Positions 12,535-24,811 of a stretch of 64,000 bases of DNA are shown here, piece by piece. Origin of the DNA: Strigamia acuminata. Lineage: Eukaryota; Arthropoda; Chilopoda; Geophilomorpha; Linotaeniidae. The stretch lies in NCBI GenBank assembly GCA_949358305.1, contig OX442314.1, positions 25,413,060 to 25,477,059 on the forward strand, given 5' to 3'. The notes under the pieces were generated by a model, which was not told the DNA's origin, made no database searches, and was given only the letters and a program-made list of their open reading frames with translations. The stretch's first letter is position 1, and the number at the start of each line of letters is the position of its first letter. The translations under genes and the position numbers were made by a program.

Positions 12535-13688
12535 GAGAGTTTGCGACAGGTACTTTTCCCGTACAAAAACTCCCGTTAAGCCTATAAGTATAGTGGAAAA
12601 CTTATAACTCTACCGGAGCTTACACTATTTCTGAAAACAGCGTAGCCAATCCGGTAGTTTTCCACTATTTACGTCAGTAACTAAAAATCTGGATTAGCAT
12701 TGACCTGTTTCGCCGCCATTTTGAATTCTCCGCTTCATTCACGCGCGGAGCACATGTTACAATTTATCTAATTGTTTGTGCTTTAAATTCTTGTAAATTC
12801 ACAATAATAAAGTTGCAGCATTGTATTGCATCAGTTAAAAACAGAAACTCTTTCTTTTTATGCGAATGAGACATTACTAGTTTCGGTAATCACGTGACAT
12901 GTATAAGATTGACTCCAATTTTATAACAATAACTTAAAACCCACTTTTACCTTATACTAAATATAGTCAGTGTTGTATCTATTTCACTAAATCGCGAACT
13001 AGTTCTAGTTCTCGTTCATCACCATTTTCAATTTACTGAACTAGTTCTAGTTCCCGTTCACCCCGAAATCTCAAAGTGAACTAAGTTCTAGTTCAGTTCT
13101 AGTTCAGTTCTAGTTCAGTTCACTTTACAAACTTTTTTTTTGTGAATTCAAATTTTTATTTACACTATTTTATACTGGAATAAGACATTAATTTACTGTA
13201 AAAATTATTAAATTATTAAATTATTAGTGTTTACAGGAAATAAATTCGACCAAAAATGGATATTTTTTTACCATGAAAACAAGAAAATCCCGAATTTTTG
13301 AGAAATCGAAAACAACCGAACGTTTTATAGCGAAATGACATGTTTTTATTTAAAAATAAGTTGTTACAATTATCGAAATCCTTCGACGAAACATATTTGA
13401 CAAATGTTTAAAACTAAAAACGAATGGAATCATCGTCTGTGATTGGCCGTGACATATAACGTCGGAAGAACGAATTAGTTAACGAACTAGAACGTAGTTC
13501 GCGTCAAAAAAACGAACTTCGTTCGTTTTTTAAGTTCTTTAAAAAAGGTGAACTAGTTCGCGTTCTTAGTTCGCGAACTACGAACTAAGTTCGCGAACGC
13601 GAACTATTAGTTCTAGTTCGATACAACACTGAATATAGTGTAAAAAAATGTCATAATTGTAAGGGAAAAGTACCTGCCGCAAACTCTC
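12535..13688. mobile_element. TA-flanked TIR element, host of a nested hAT-like insertion
   Basis: The ends are GAGAGTTTGCGACAGGTACT on the left and, read inward, GAGAGTTTGCGGCAGGTACT on the right. The inverted repeat of about 26 bp has one mismatch. TA dinucleotides flank it at 12533-12534 and 13689-13690, fitting a Tc1/mariner-like or other TA-targeting element. Without the 664-bp insertion and its 8-bp duplication the element would be about 480 bp, a MITE size. No transposase frame was found. Confidence 0.85.
12968..13631. mobile_element. nested hAT-like element with perfect 8-bp TSD
   Basis: The 664-bp insertion begins CAGTGTTGTATC and ends GATACAACACTG. It is flanked by a perfect 8-bp duplication, AATATAGT (12960-12967 and 13632-13639). 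The CAGTG end and 8-bp duplication fit hAT. Subterminal regions are crowded with CTAGTTC and TTCGCGAAC motifs, including an 11-bp tandem of AGTTCAGTTCT type near 13085-13122. Such clusters are where hAT transposases usually bind. No coding frame is present. Confidence 0.92.
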
Positions 13689-13693
13689 TATTG

Positions 13694-14002
13694 CAGGGGT
13701 TCCCAAACTTTTTAGCATCGCGCCCCACTTTTTAAGCAAGGTGATCTTCTGCGCCCCACTTCATCTACCAGTGCATTAAATTTTTAAAAAATATACTACA
13801 AAAAAGAAAAAAAGAAATTTTAATATAAATTTGCATAAAACTGTGTATAATTTTTTATATAATTTTATATAATTTTGGTTAAAAATTTATAAAAGTTTGC
13901 AAAATAAGCTTGTTTTATTTAGGCATGTACGATGGGTGCGCCCCACCAATAATCAGCTCGCGCCCCACCAGTGAGGCGCGCCTCATCGTTTGGGAAACCC
14001 TG
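13694..14002. mobile_element. 309-bp hAT MITE with perfect 8-bp TSD
   Basis: Starts CAGGGGTTCCCAAACTTTTT and ends CGTTTGGGAAACCCTG, flanked by identical CTCTATTG octamers at 13686-13693 and 14003-14010. Internal GCGCCCCAC motifs lie near both ends. A related, broken end lies at 63150-63219 and possibly another at 25242-25275. It inserted 3 bp beyond the TA at the right end of the element at 12535-13688, so its duplication reuses bases from that element's end. Confidence 0.93.
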
Positions 14003-14010
14003 CTCTATTG

Positions 14011-15537
14011 TTAAATTACAGCAATGTAAAAATAAAAGCGTGCATTGAAAAACTGCATGATTTGTTAGTTATTTTTTATCCAAAGCAATCTTTATGCGAT
14101 CCACCCATTTCTTTGCGACCTCAGATCAGGCGTAATCACCCACTGAATTTCAGACACTTTAACTTTGATAAGTCATTTTATCATTTTAATTCACTCTATG
14201 AAAAGTTCATTCCCAGTCCCACAATAACAAAGTTACATAAGTTGACTTTTCACACGTTTCAAGGGGTCAAATTGTGCGTGCTATGCCAAGCAGATGTTAG
14301 TTTGCGTGCTGTTATGCTCGTGGAATGTAGGACCTTGCTGCAAGTTTTCTCCGCTTCTGTTACATTCTGGTCTCATTATAACTACACTAACATTTATTGC
14401 CCTCCATACATATACAATTTAATTAGAGATTAGACGCAAATACCTACGGAAAATGAAAAAAGACAACAAAAAAGATATGACTTTACGTGCGCCTTCTTTA
14501 CTGCGCTCCTATCGCATCAGTAAAACCACATTTACATTTTATTACTATCTTTATATATATCTCTCAATTTTATGAATATCATTAATTGCCCTCGTGTCCA
14601 TAACAATATGTAAATGCCGCCATAACTATTAAACACAAAATGAAATAAATCAGTTTATTTTATTACATTTTTCAAGCAATTTTTTAAAAATAAAAAAAAT
14701 TAATTAAAAAAAAATATCTTAATTTGATTAATGATTTGTTGCTGATGTTTTAACACTTACCACCACTTCTTTGTTATCTGATTTTTAATCCTCCCTCTAT
14801 GGGCCGATTGAATAAATTAAAATAATCAGGCAAAATTTATACCCATACCCATAATGTCTTGTAAATTAAAAAAAATTAAAAAAAAAAACTTAAAAACAAA
14901 AAATAAAATATAATTAAACAAAAAATGCATTGTAAAATTTAAAATAAAATAAAATCTTCAATTTATTGTTGTTGTTGGGGGTCTCCCATGCATAAGAGTT
15001 CATTCAAAGCCTCAACTCCATATTAATTCACAAACTCATTTCAATTCAGGTCAGCATATGCCCAATGCAAACATACCAACGGCTAAAAGACATAAATCGA
15101 AAATGAAAAGAAGACGAGTGCAAAACGATATAAAGTTGATTCCAACGAGACAATTGACAGTTACGAGCAATCTGTGAAATATTACGAACCCAGCCAACTG
15201 CCAAGTGCATTCTAAAACGGGCAAATTGAGCTTTTTGATTGCTGGCAATGATAAAACACCCCTTGACTCAATCGAGCCCGGCTCATCATTGCATGCATGA
15301 TTCGACATTTAGATAAAGCTTTTACGAGCCATTTCAATTTCACGTTTATTTCAACTGATAATTTAATAAAGCTTCGACGCTTAATTAAGTCCCGGCCCAA
15401 AACTATTCTTTTATTACATTTAAAGACCTGTTCACTTTAAATTCAAATTTAGAAACAACAAATTCAAATTCCATTTTGTTTTTGACGCAAAATTGTTGCA
15501 AATCCACTTTAACACTCCCGTAAACAAAACCAGAATA

Positions 15538-15571
<34 letters not shown>

Positions 15572-16107
15572 ATTATTATTATTAAATTCAGTGCATAGTT
15601 TTGCATGCATTGCATACATATGCAAATAATTCGTTAATCTGTGGGTAAGAGCTATTCAATGTCGTTTGATGGCCCTTTCTGATTACAACTCTAGAACCCC
15701 TCTTTTATGCTCGCCCCTGGATCCTCTAAAACCCTTTTTCAGATCTCCACTACAGTGGACATAAAGGGTTTAGGGAGCTTAATTATTAATCAATAAACGA
15801 GTTTTCCATAGCTGCGTCCAGCAGGAAAGGAACAGTTCATTGAAAGCGTGTCTCCTGCACGCGCACATTCACCGATTGAATATCCGCACAAGCTTTTTGT
15901 CCCAGTCGACATCTCATTGGCCCACCGACTGCCAGGTGCACGCGCCTGTACCCCATACTCACTGGATTAAAGGAACGGGTTGTTGACTGCGGACAAATAT
16001 TGTTTCCATTTTTTTGTTGCCTTTCGTGCACCCGCGATGGCTTTTCCAAAAACCACGATGTCATCGACATATTAAATATACGTTTGGTCTACATCAGTAG
16101 CCGCAAG
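14011..16107. other. non-coding stretch with TTA microsatellite
   Basis: No gene seen. A TTA/ATT trinucleotide run occupies about 15539-15583. The segment 15050-15390 is less repetitive than its surroundings and has GATA-like motifs, so it could be conserved regulatory DNA. The 147-aa frame starting at 13990 begins inside the hAT MITE and has no recognisable domain. Confidence 0.55.
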
Positions 16108-16238
16108 ACGCATTCATAAAGTCATTTAAACTAATCAACATATTTAAACAGCTTTTCTCGATGTTTTCAGTCGCGTGCACGACATTTAAACAACAAAACA
16201 CGTTTAACTGCAAGTTGTACATGACTTTATGAATGCGT
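16108..16238. mobile_element. 131-bp MITE, GCATTCATAAAGTC family
   Basis: The ends are ACGCATTCATAAAGTCAT and its exact reverse complement at 16221-16238. The interior contains ATTTAAACAACAAAACACG. Related ends occur at 49590-49605, 58797-58920 and 60986-61284, so this is a dispersed family. It is non-coding. Confidence 0.8.
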
Positions 16239-18183
16239 TAATATGGAAAATTATGATGTAATGCCGTTTGGCTTCGCCCACAATAAGAAAACTACAAATT
16301 AACAATGTTATAATGTTATTTTGGAATGATTTTTCTCATATAAAGACTGCAACCATTGTTACGATCACATGATCATGACCTCGTTGTTCCATAGGTCTAT
16401 TCAGTCGGGTGAAATTTAGTCGTTATTTTCGAATTTCCAGATGACTTTTTAACATTTTAATGTAAATGCGTTCCGCTATACCGACACAATCACTGCACAT
16501 CTTTGACCTCTGCATTCTTTGGATCAACAAAACTGTACACAATTATCATTAAAGCGAAATTTCATTCAGTATTGTCCACTTTTTATTGTGCGCAGGTGTT
16601 TTTTTAATATTTCTTTTTTTTTCATTTTTTCATTTGTCATTGGTATATGTGGGGGTGTAAACTACGGATACTCTTTGTGTTGGTTACAACTACTGGAAAA
16701 CACAAAGTGGTTGTTACGGTCCGTGAGACATAGTGAAACTTTTGTAACATTACATCCGCCTTTTGCAGTGGTAAAACGTGGCCCCGGGTATGTTTCATTC
16801 TGCTCGTGCTTGCACCGAGGGGATCATTGAATTTACGATCAGAGTGCACCGTGTGCCCCGCCCGGCATCTCGTTTCAGATTAATAACAGGGAAAGGGGGT
16901 GGAGGAAAACATTTTAAATTTTATTTTTTTATTTCTTTTTATTTTTTATTTAATAAAAAAAAAAAAAAAAAAAAAAAGATGTAAAAATTTTAATGTTTAG
17001 GGATGGAAATTGAATCTATCGGAGATGAGAAATTAAATTGAATTCAATCTTGTGTTAAATAGGTATTAGACGGCTGATTTGATGCTTATAAATGCAATGA
17101 AAACTGTTGATAGGTCCTAATGAAAAGGAAGAGTTCAAATTATGTGAGAAATTTTTTTCTTTGGGATATAATATTTTTTTTTTTAAATTTAAGAATTGAA
17201 GAATAAAAAAAAAATTGATGCTCTTAGAAATTTAAAAAAAAAATTAAGATTGCGGGGATAGCGCATAAAAATTGTGAAAATGTCAATTAAACTAATGTAA
17301 AAATGTAAATTCTTAAAATTATTTTTATTTTTTATTTTTTATAGCGTGTAATTAATTTATTTAACACCTTTTTCACATATATGCAATATTTATCAATAAA
17401 AAAAATTAATTTAAAAGTTGTTTTGAAAAAATCAGTTAAAATGATAATAATTACCAGCCGAAAAATGGGCGGCAAATCACAGATTTCGAGCACAAGAAAT
17501 AATAAAAAAATTAATCCAAAATATGGAAAATAGCTAAAAAAAAAATTAAACAAAAATAAATTTAATAAATAATAAATTATTCCAAAACAAGGAGAGAAAA
17601 ATTCCGAATTAAATTTTTTTTCCGCTTCAAAAATTCCGAATTAAATTTTTTTCGCTTCGAAAATTTCGAATCTAAATTCTTTAATTCCCTCTTAAGCGTA
17701 TGCAATTACACAATACCCACAACTACAAAACATTTCTCACCTCCATAACACAATCGAGCATTAGTAAGCACAAAAGGAAAAAAATAATGACATGACAAAT
17801 TGCCTCGCCTAACTAAATTGGCAAATTTACTTTAAGAATCACGTTGCATCAACACTTATGTCGCCAATGCATTACATCTCAAGATTTATACTTCAACAAT
17901 TTATTTCACACCTAACTTAAAGTAAAACAAGACGACATTAAATTAAGTAAGCCCTACGGTAAATAGTATATAAATTTACACTGGAAAAAAGTGATTCAAA
18001 TTATAAACATTTTTCTTCTTAAAGGAGAAATTACGGAATTGTAATTTTGATGTCTGCAATTTCGGCAATTATTTATCAGATCATCACAATCATCCCTCTC
18101 ATTAGCATTGTGTAGTCTGACTAAAACATGTATTTCAGTGTGAAACAATAAGATCCCAAATTTGATAAATGCAAAATTATACT
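16239..18183. other. non-coding stretch, no gene seen
   Basis: AT-rich DNA with a poly-A run at about 16952-16977 and many A/T tracts between 17150 and 17680. A short duplication of TTCCGAATTAAATTTTTTT lies at about 17600-17670. No gene-like frame. Confidence 0.55.
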
Positions 18184-18434
18184 TTCTACACACAAAAATA
18201 CACTTTTCGTGTGTAAAAAAATTTTTCGTGTGTAAAAATACACTTTTCGTGTGTAAAAATACACTTTTCGTGTGTAAAAATACACTTTTCGTGTGTAATA
18301 ATACACTTTTCCTGTGTAAAAATACACTTTTCATGTGTAAAAATACACTTTTCGAGTGTAAAAATACACTTTTCGTGTGTAAAAATACACTTTTCGTGTG
18401 TAAAAATACACTTTTCGTGTGTAAAAATACTTTC
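18184..18434. repeat. 21-bp minisatellite, self-complementary unit
   Basis: About twelve copies of a 21-bp unit of type ACACTTTTCGTGTGTAAAAA, with exact 21-bp spacing (for example 18241 and 18262). Single-base variants (CCTGTG, CATGTG, GAGTGT) mark individual units. Each unit holds the inverted pair ACAC/GTGT around TTTTC. Several frames stay open through it on both strands, but they translate the repeat and are not genes. Confidence 0.95.
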
Positions 18435-19236
18435 TGTGTGTTGTAAATATCGGAATAAATAATCGAAAAAAGTAAAATTTTAATGCCCACACCTGTATTA
18501 AAAAAAATGTAACAAACACATATTATTAGATGCAAACAAGCCCTTTTTAAAGTACTATTTTGCCCCCAATGCACACTTTTTTTAAAAAAAAAATAAAAAT
18601 AAAATCCAACTTTTCTCGACATTTATAAAAATCCTAAAACCGCATTCCGAATTTCCTTCCTCCAGATCCCACCACCCGCGGGACCATCGCCCTGCATTTA
18701 AACGCTTTCCCCGCAAGGGCGTTGGCAGCCACTTGGCGAACTAAAGTGACTTTTCATATGCAAGTTGAATCTGTGAATTCTCCTCGCTTTCATCACACCA
18801 CCCTCTACACAAGATTTATTCCCCGAAAGTCACCGGGTCAAACAACGTAATTACCCTCCAATCTCGACAGTTTAGAATCACCCACATTCGCCCCTCACAT
18901 AACGATACTCTTACCAACATTTACGGGACCTTTACCTGGTAATTGCTCCGCATCAAACAATTTCCCTCCAACAATTTATCGCTTCCCATCCCTCGCCGCC
19001 GCGTCACTCCTCATCCCGCAGACAGAAAAACAAACAACCCTTTCAAATTAAACCAAATTACTCACAAAATCGCATAAATCCACCCGATATGCAATTCCAC
19101 ATGTAAATGACAACTAAATTACGCTCCACAAATTATTTTCCAACGCATATATGATTTTATTAAGAATGAAAATGGTGAAATTGCGTACCGTAATTCGACT
19201 ATTATGTTCAATTGAAATCACCGTTGAATGAATATT
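18435..19236. other. non-coding stretch, moderately GC-richer
   Basis: No gene seen. The sequence from about 18650 to 19080 is C-rich, less repetitive and without long frames. It may be unique regulatory DNA, but no specific element is recognised. Confidence 0.5.
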
Positions 19237-19535
19237 GCACGTCAGGTGATGCCGACTGCACCTATTCAACCTGCAGATCATTCACCCACCTCAGCTCAGC
19301 TCACCTCAGACTCCAGATGGCATCGAGTGACATCTGCAGCTCGAAATAGCCGCGCGTACGTGTGCACGAGTTGAGGGAAGTCCCCAAAGGCCACTTCCGT
19401 AAACATTGGTAGGCACAAGCCCATTGTTAATGGCATGTGGTACGATGTCTTTGCGGAAGGATTGCTTCAGATTGAGATGCCAATAGACGATCCCACCACA
19501 GCTGGTTCTTAAAGAGGAAGTAACCAGCTGAAATT
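19237..19535. promoter_or_regulatory. candidate proneural-type enhancer (E-box cluster)
   Basis: Within 300 bp there are five E-boxes of the kind bound by achaete-scute/Daughterless heterodimers: CAGGTG at 19243, CAGATG at 19314, CATCTG at 19331, and CAGCTG at 19499 and 19525. A SOX-type CCATTGTT lies at 19421 next to TTAATGG. The region is not simple repeat and lies 15 kb upstream of the ASCL gene. This is motif-based inference; no conservation could be tested. Confidence 0.35.
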
Positions 19536-19646
19536 ACTGTTATGATTTCATAAAAACTCACACCTGCGCATCAACAGATTTTCCGAATCAGAAACGAGTT
19601 CAATCGTGCAATTAACAGTTTAAGCAACAACTGCAATTTGTAATCG

Positions 19647-19877
19647 TTAGGTGCATTCAGAGTTTGTATTTATGTGCTTTTTGGAACGGCAGAAACAGAA
19701 GACGAAAACATGACATCGTATCTGTTTATTTTATTGTTTGGTTTTTGTATTTTACTAGTAAATGGTTAAGAAAATTCCTTCATTTTAAAAATACAAGAAA
19801 TGCACTCAAAGTTTCTGTTTTGGTGGTTTTTGGTGTTTTTATAAACAGCAAAAACAGAAAGCAAAAACGTGCCTAAC
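19647..19877. mobile_element. MITE-like repeat with TTAGGTGC ends
   Basis: Begins TTAGGTGCATTCAGAGTTTG and ends ACGTGCCTAA. The interior contains CTGTTTTGGTGGTTTTTGG and CAGCAAAAACAGAAA. A relative ending GAAACTTTAAACGCACCTAA lies at 20171-20287. The inverted repeats are short, so the element boundaries are approximate. Confidence 0.45.
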
Positions 19878-20122
19878 CGTGAATGTGTTTGTTTTTAGGC
19901 CCGTTTGTTACATCGTTTCTGCGTCTCGATCGTGCGAGTCAATGGCGCATAAAAATTCATTTTTCTTTCGATTCAACCGACGAATTGTAGTTGTGGCCTC
20001 CTTATTTTTAAACACAGTTTAGCATTTACTCACATTTTGGGAGGTGGATGCTTCGCATCAAAGTATTTACGACGCTTGAAAGTCTGATCCGTCGATCTAA
20101 CATTCGAGACGGCCATTTTAAA

Positions 20123-20388
20123 TTTGGTTGTAAAAACCAAAACCTGGCATAAACGATTTCAAAAACAACTCTAGAGTGCCATGTTTTTTTGTGCTGTTTG
20201 GTGATGATTTTAAGCTGTTTTTGCTGTCCATTCGGTCTACAAAAACAGCAAAAACGGTAAAAACAGAAACTTTAAACGCACCTAATGTATTTTTCGAACC
20301 ACCCCCAAGGGTATGGCCCACTTCTTACTTTAATTCGCTTGTAAAAACCAAAAGCAAGAACAAACCACTTCAAAAACCACTCTAGTTT
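20123..20388. repeat. MITE-like repeat between two 50-bp direct repeats
   Basis: Two diverged direct copies of about 50 bp (20123-20173 and 20334-20387) share TTGTAAAAACCAAAA and end in ACTCTAG. Between them lies a copy of the repeat seen at 19647-19877, with right end GCACCTAATG at 20278-20287. This could be a large target duplication or an older segmental duplication. Confidence 0.45.
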
Positions 20389-20389
20389 T

Positions 20390-21650
20390 TTCAATTTCTG
20401 AAGATGGTTTATAGCAATTATTTATTTATTTATTTATTTATCCATTCTGCTTACAGAAACATTAAAAACAACATAAAAATAAAACTCCGCTTATTAAAAA
20501 ACAACAAAAATCTCGATTTAACAAAAAATAAACCCAAAGCAGATTGTTTACCGTTTGAAAATCGCCGATTCCCTACAAACACACTTGTTTTTGTTGACCA
20601 CCGACTCAGATTTGATATAAAGGCTTCACCTAGTGGTCCGCATTACGCTTTTAGTAACGGTCATCGCACAGTAACCCTTCCGCGAGGTGGAGAATGTCAA
20701 CAAGTAACCCATTGACGGAAAGGGTTCAAAATAGAAAACTGGAAAGACATATCATCGGATTTGTATTGGAGAGTCAAGTTGAGGGCGAGGCCCTCGAGCA
20801 GCGAATAACTCCTTTGTATTTCAAGAACTCTTCACCAGATCAGACAAACAGGTCACTCCGACCATGGTCAAGGTCTCCCTGTATAACCCATTCGCGAATA
20901 TGCCCCATAATAGGACCACTCCTAAAACCCAAAATCCCACAAACCCAACTACTTCCGGATGTGGAAATAGAGTCGCTACTTGCAAATAAGACTTCCGACA
21001 TTGTTTGCATCTCAAGGTATGGGGGTATTGAATTTAGATCATCAATCATTTCGGGTGTTTTCATGCATTGCGCGCCGCTTTCTTGTGTTTTTCACTCGAG
21101 TGTACGAAAAAAAGTTTAAAAAAACAAGTGAAAAGTAATACCGAGTGGCATTGACCGACAAATTACATTTTGCCAGACAGAGAACACACACAGAAGTTGG
21201 AAAAGGAAAAAAAAAAGAGAAAAAAAAGAAATGCTCACCAGATGTGCTTGGACACACTCGATTTTCTCCGTGAATTAGTGAAATCCAACAAACGATGTGA
21301 CGGGTAAAGAGAGATATGTGCATTATTCTGGAGACCTCCCAAAGTCGAATGACTTTGACTTTCTTCTTTGTTGCACTAGAAACAAAAAATTAAATTAAAG
21401 AGATGTCACTTTGGTGTTCGCTTATCTCTTTTGCACATTTCGTTTGGTCAGTTTAATTATCTAATAAAAAACAAAAAATAAAAAGGTTCATTTGGAAAGT
21501 CATTTAGCTTTTAACCGGTCTAAATGCAGATTTGAGACAGTCATTTAAATAAAGTAAAGTGGTTTAAAAGCTGTTTGAATGGAAAACATTTAAACTGCCA
21601 AAAAAAAAAAAAAACTGCTGTTTAACTTGTTTAAGCTTTGTACATTGGAT
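20390..21650. other. non-coding stretch, no gene seen
   Basis: Overlapping short frames on both strands at 20690-21120 show no recognisable domain. A TTTATTTATTTA microsatellite lies at about 20420-20440. The region 21480-21600 has GTCATTTA and TTTAAAC motifs like those in the GCATTC MITEs, but no clear pair of ends. Confidence 0.5.
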
Positions 21651-21654
21651 TGTA

Positions 21655-22012
21655 AGCAGGTTGGATTGAATCGGATATTCTAAAAGTCCGATCCAATCCA
21701 AAAAATTTCGGATGGATTAACCAATTATCCAATCTTATCCTCATTCAATTCAAACCGAGTGCGGATTGCGAATAGCATTGAGGTCCAAACGTCTCAAACT
21801 GATGAATTAAGTGCAAAAATGACCAAAAACTGATGAATTAAGTGCAAAAATGACCAACAACTGATGAATTAAGTGCAAAAATGACCAAAAACTGATGAAT
21901 TAAGTGCAAAAATGACCAACAACTGATGAATTAAGTGCAAAAATGACCAAAAACTGATGAATTAAGCGCAGAAATGACCAAAAAAGTTGAATTAAGTGCA
22001 AAACTGACAACA
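21655..22012. mobile_element. partial hAT-like element with 31-bp minisatellite
   Basis: Related in reverse orientation to the complete element at 40171-40795. Shared parts are the GGATTGAATCGGAT-rich arm, the anchor AAACGTCTCAAACTGATG and the array. CTGATGAATTAAGTGC recurs at 21799, 21830, 21861, 21892, 21923 and 21954, exactly 31 bp apart, followed by the terminal variant GTTGAATTAAGTGC. Units alternate CCAAAAAC and CCAACAAC. The end beyond the array is missing or unrecognisable. Confidence 0.8.
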
Positions 22013-24811
22013 TTTCAACAACAAAACATGTTTAACTGAATTCCAAGCATTAATTCAAGCACTTCTAAATTTATTGCAGTTAAACATTCTTTAAACAACT
22101 TTTGTTGTTCAAATACCCGTCTAAAAAATGCACCTAGACTGGTTTAAAGCAGATAAAGTAGACTATCTACTTTAGTGTTAACTTCTTTTGTACAATTTTT
22201 ATTTTTTTTACGTCCTATTCAAATGACTTTCATCAATTCACAAGATCCGCTCAAATTACACACATGAAGCAAACTATTAGACGTACTTAATCCAATCCCT
22301 TAAATCAGCCAAAGCAATTTTTTCCCCTTAAACAAGTGAGAAAACGAGTTCAAGTAGCTACTCTGTAAAACACCTTAAAGGCGCGATAATAATGGCAAAT
22401 AAAAAGGCTCTTAAACTCCAAATCAGTAGAAATTAAACTGCCTTTAAAGGTTCTAATCAAGTAGAAGCCATCCTTAAAAATTCCCCATCAAAACCTATTT
22501 AATATATAGTTTAATTTTTTGTCTCTTTTAATCTTTCTTTTTTAATCATACACAAAAGGTGGCAATCATTTTTAAGCCTATTTTCTGCTTCGCCTTCTCC
22601 TTATCCCAACGACTACCCTGGAAGGGATGAGACGCGAGGCGCAAATCGTGGACTCTAATGGATAGTAGAATGCGTTTAATGATAGTAATCTAGCAACACC
22701 TTCCTATGTTTTAACGGACTGCTTCTTGCCGCCATCTTAATGGCGGATTCCAATCAAATCCTTTGATCAGCATGAAAATGAGAGGTTTGTTCTATCGTTT
22801 CAAATCATCTTTTCAAAACCATAAATTATGATACAGATTAAAACACAACTTGACACCAATCAATAACATTTTTTTACGCTCTTTTCCCAGCATACACTTG
22901 GTCAAACCCTTTATCACCACAATGATTACTTATAAAGAATTTCATTGCGCAGTAGTCGAATATCATCATTAAAAATTAATCAACTTTTTATTAGTAAATA
23001 AAAAGGCTAAAACCAGCCGGATAGCAACGTTAACATTAAAAAACTATTTTTCATTCAAGTAAAAATGTTACCGATACGTATCATTACAAGGACGGCCACC
23101 TTTTTGTAATAATTTAATTTTCATCAGACACAGAATTTTTATATTTTACACATACATAAATAAGGTTAAAACAAAATTACACAACAAATTTCACAACAAT
23201 CTAACAATTAGTTCTAAAGTTACGTGCGTTTTTGTGAATTAGTCACAGACTGTAAGTTAGTTCGCGTGTCTAGCACTGTATGCCAGCTGTTGCACTTTTC
23301 AAAAAATAAAAATCTTGTTTAATATGTACCTTTATTAATTTCTAATAAAAAAAATTAATACAACTCGATTAAAAAGATTTTCTTCAATCAGAATTAACAA
23401 TTTTTCCACCAATCTAAACAATCTTTCTAATTTGAACCACCAAAAGCGTTTAGTTCATTAATGTTGCCTTCAAAACAAATCCCCAAAACCTTGATTTAAA
23501 TCAACCTTGCTGATTAAATCATTTACCACATGCTGACTAAATCCCACTTCACTTATTTATGCTCTGTTTGCACAACACTTGTACCTGCATCAATCCCACC
23601 TCAGTGTCAAATCACTAATTAACATTCAACTCTTGGTGTTTCTTATCAATTCCCAGACATTTGCCAGCACAACATTAATGGCACTACAAGGCATCTCACA
23701 TTCTCACCTCTATTAACGAGATATTAACTCGATATCAATAGCAAAACGAGGCCAGCAGTCGCCCATTTAGTCAGGGACACCCTACTGGCAACCTTCATTT
23801 CTCATGACATCTCCATGACAACTACTTGCACCTGATGTTCAAAACACACCGAAAAACCACTCCCATCACCCACATACAAACACGTGGAAGTCACTCACAG
23901 CTAAATCAAAACCCACATCACATAAAATGCCGCCATTAAGCAAAAACTTGAGGAAAAACACACAAGTATAAACACCAGCATCCTGCAGCAGCCGTGATCC
24001 ATTTCCTTGAGGTATACTTACGCTTTAAAATGTGTAATCTCGTGCTGGCCTAAAACGCTGGCACAAAACGCTGCAAATACTCCTTTAGCCAGTTGTCACG
24101 TTAAGTGCCAGGTTTCACTCACAGTTACAGCTTGATTTGTCCAACAGCTATCGAAATGAAAGGTTTTATCAACACGAAATGGAGATTTCCTATTAGATTT
24201 TTGTTTGCTTTTCAAACGTCCACTGTTATTTTCGTCGAGTGAATTATAAGCATTTATTCGATGCGGGTAGAAATCACGCCCGCATTTGGTGCACCAACTT
24301 ATTACGATTGTATATGGCTTGAAATTGAAGCGAGAGCTCATCAATCGTGTTTGTGGCGAAATAGGTTCAAGTACAAGTAAACCAGTTTCTATATATCAGG
24401 ATTAATACTGACATAAGCTTGATATCACAACAGATTAAAAGAGCCACTTGAGACCTTTAAATCTGTGTTAATACGTTGTCGTAATGGATTTTCTTTATTC
24501 AAATTCCATGTTGGCTACATATTTCCTAGTTGCACGTCGTAAACATGACAAAATATTGGATTACGGATGTTTAGGAGCTAAGACCTTGACAACAATTTTG
24601 TTGAAAGCAACCAAACTCATATGAAAAATGCCATTTATGTGACACACATAGCTAACAGCAGGTAGCTACATTGTACAACCAAGATCGTGTGTACGGATTT
24701 TTAGCAGTGAGAACACAGCTGAAAATATCTTGAGTGCTCACATATACGCATCTGGTCTTTCGTGTAAAAGGACAGTTAAGTGAGTTTTCTTCGATAGTGG
24801 AGGTTACCGTC
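22013..24811. other. non-coding stretch, no gene seen
   Basis: No supported gene. It starts with TTTAAAC/GTTTAACTG repeat remnants (22020-22150) and continues as AT-rich DNA. The segment 23560-24060 is richer in C and less repetitive. The 82-aa minus frame at 24096-24344 has no recognisable motif. Confidence 0.55.

Noticed and set aside
13990-14433. 147-aa plus frame
   Set aside because: It begins inside a hAT MITE and shows no similarity to a transposase or other family that I can recognise.
17996-18622. 208-aa minus-strand frame with KSVFLHT repeats
   Set aside because: It translates the 21-bp minisatellite and AT-rich flanks. Several other frames through the same array are also open.
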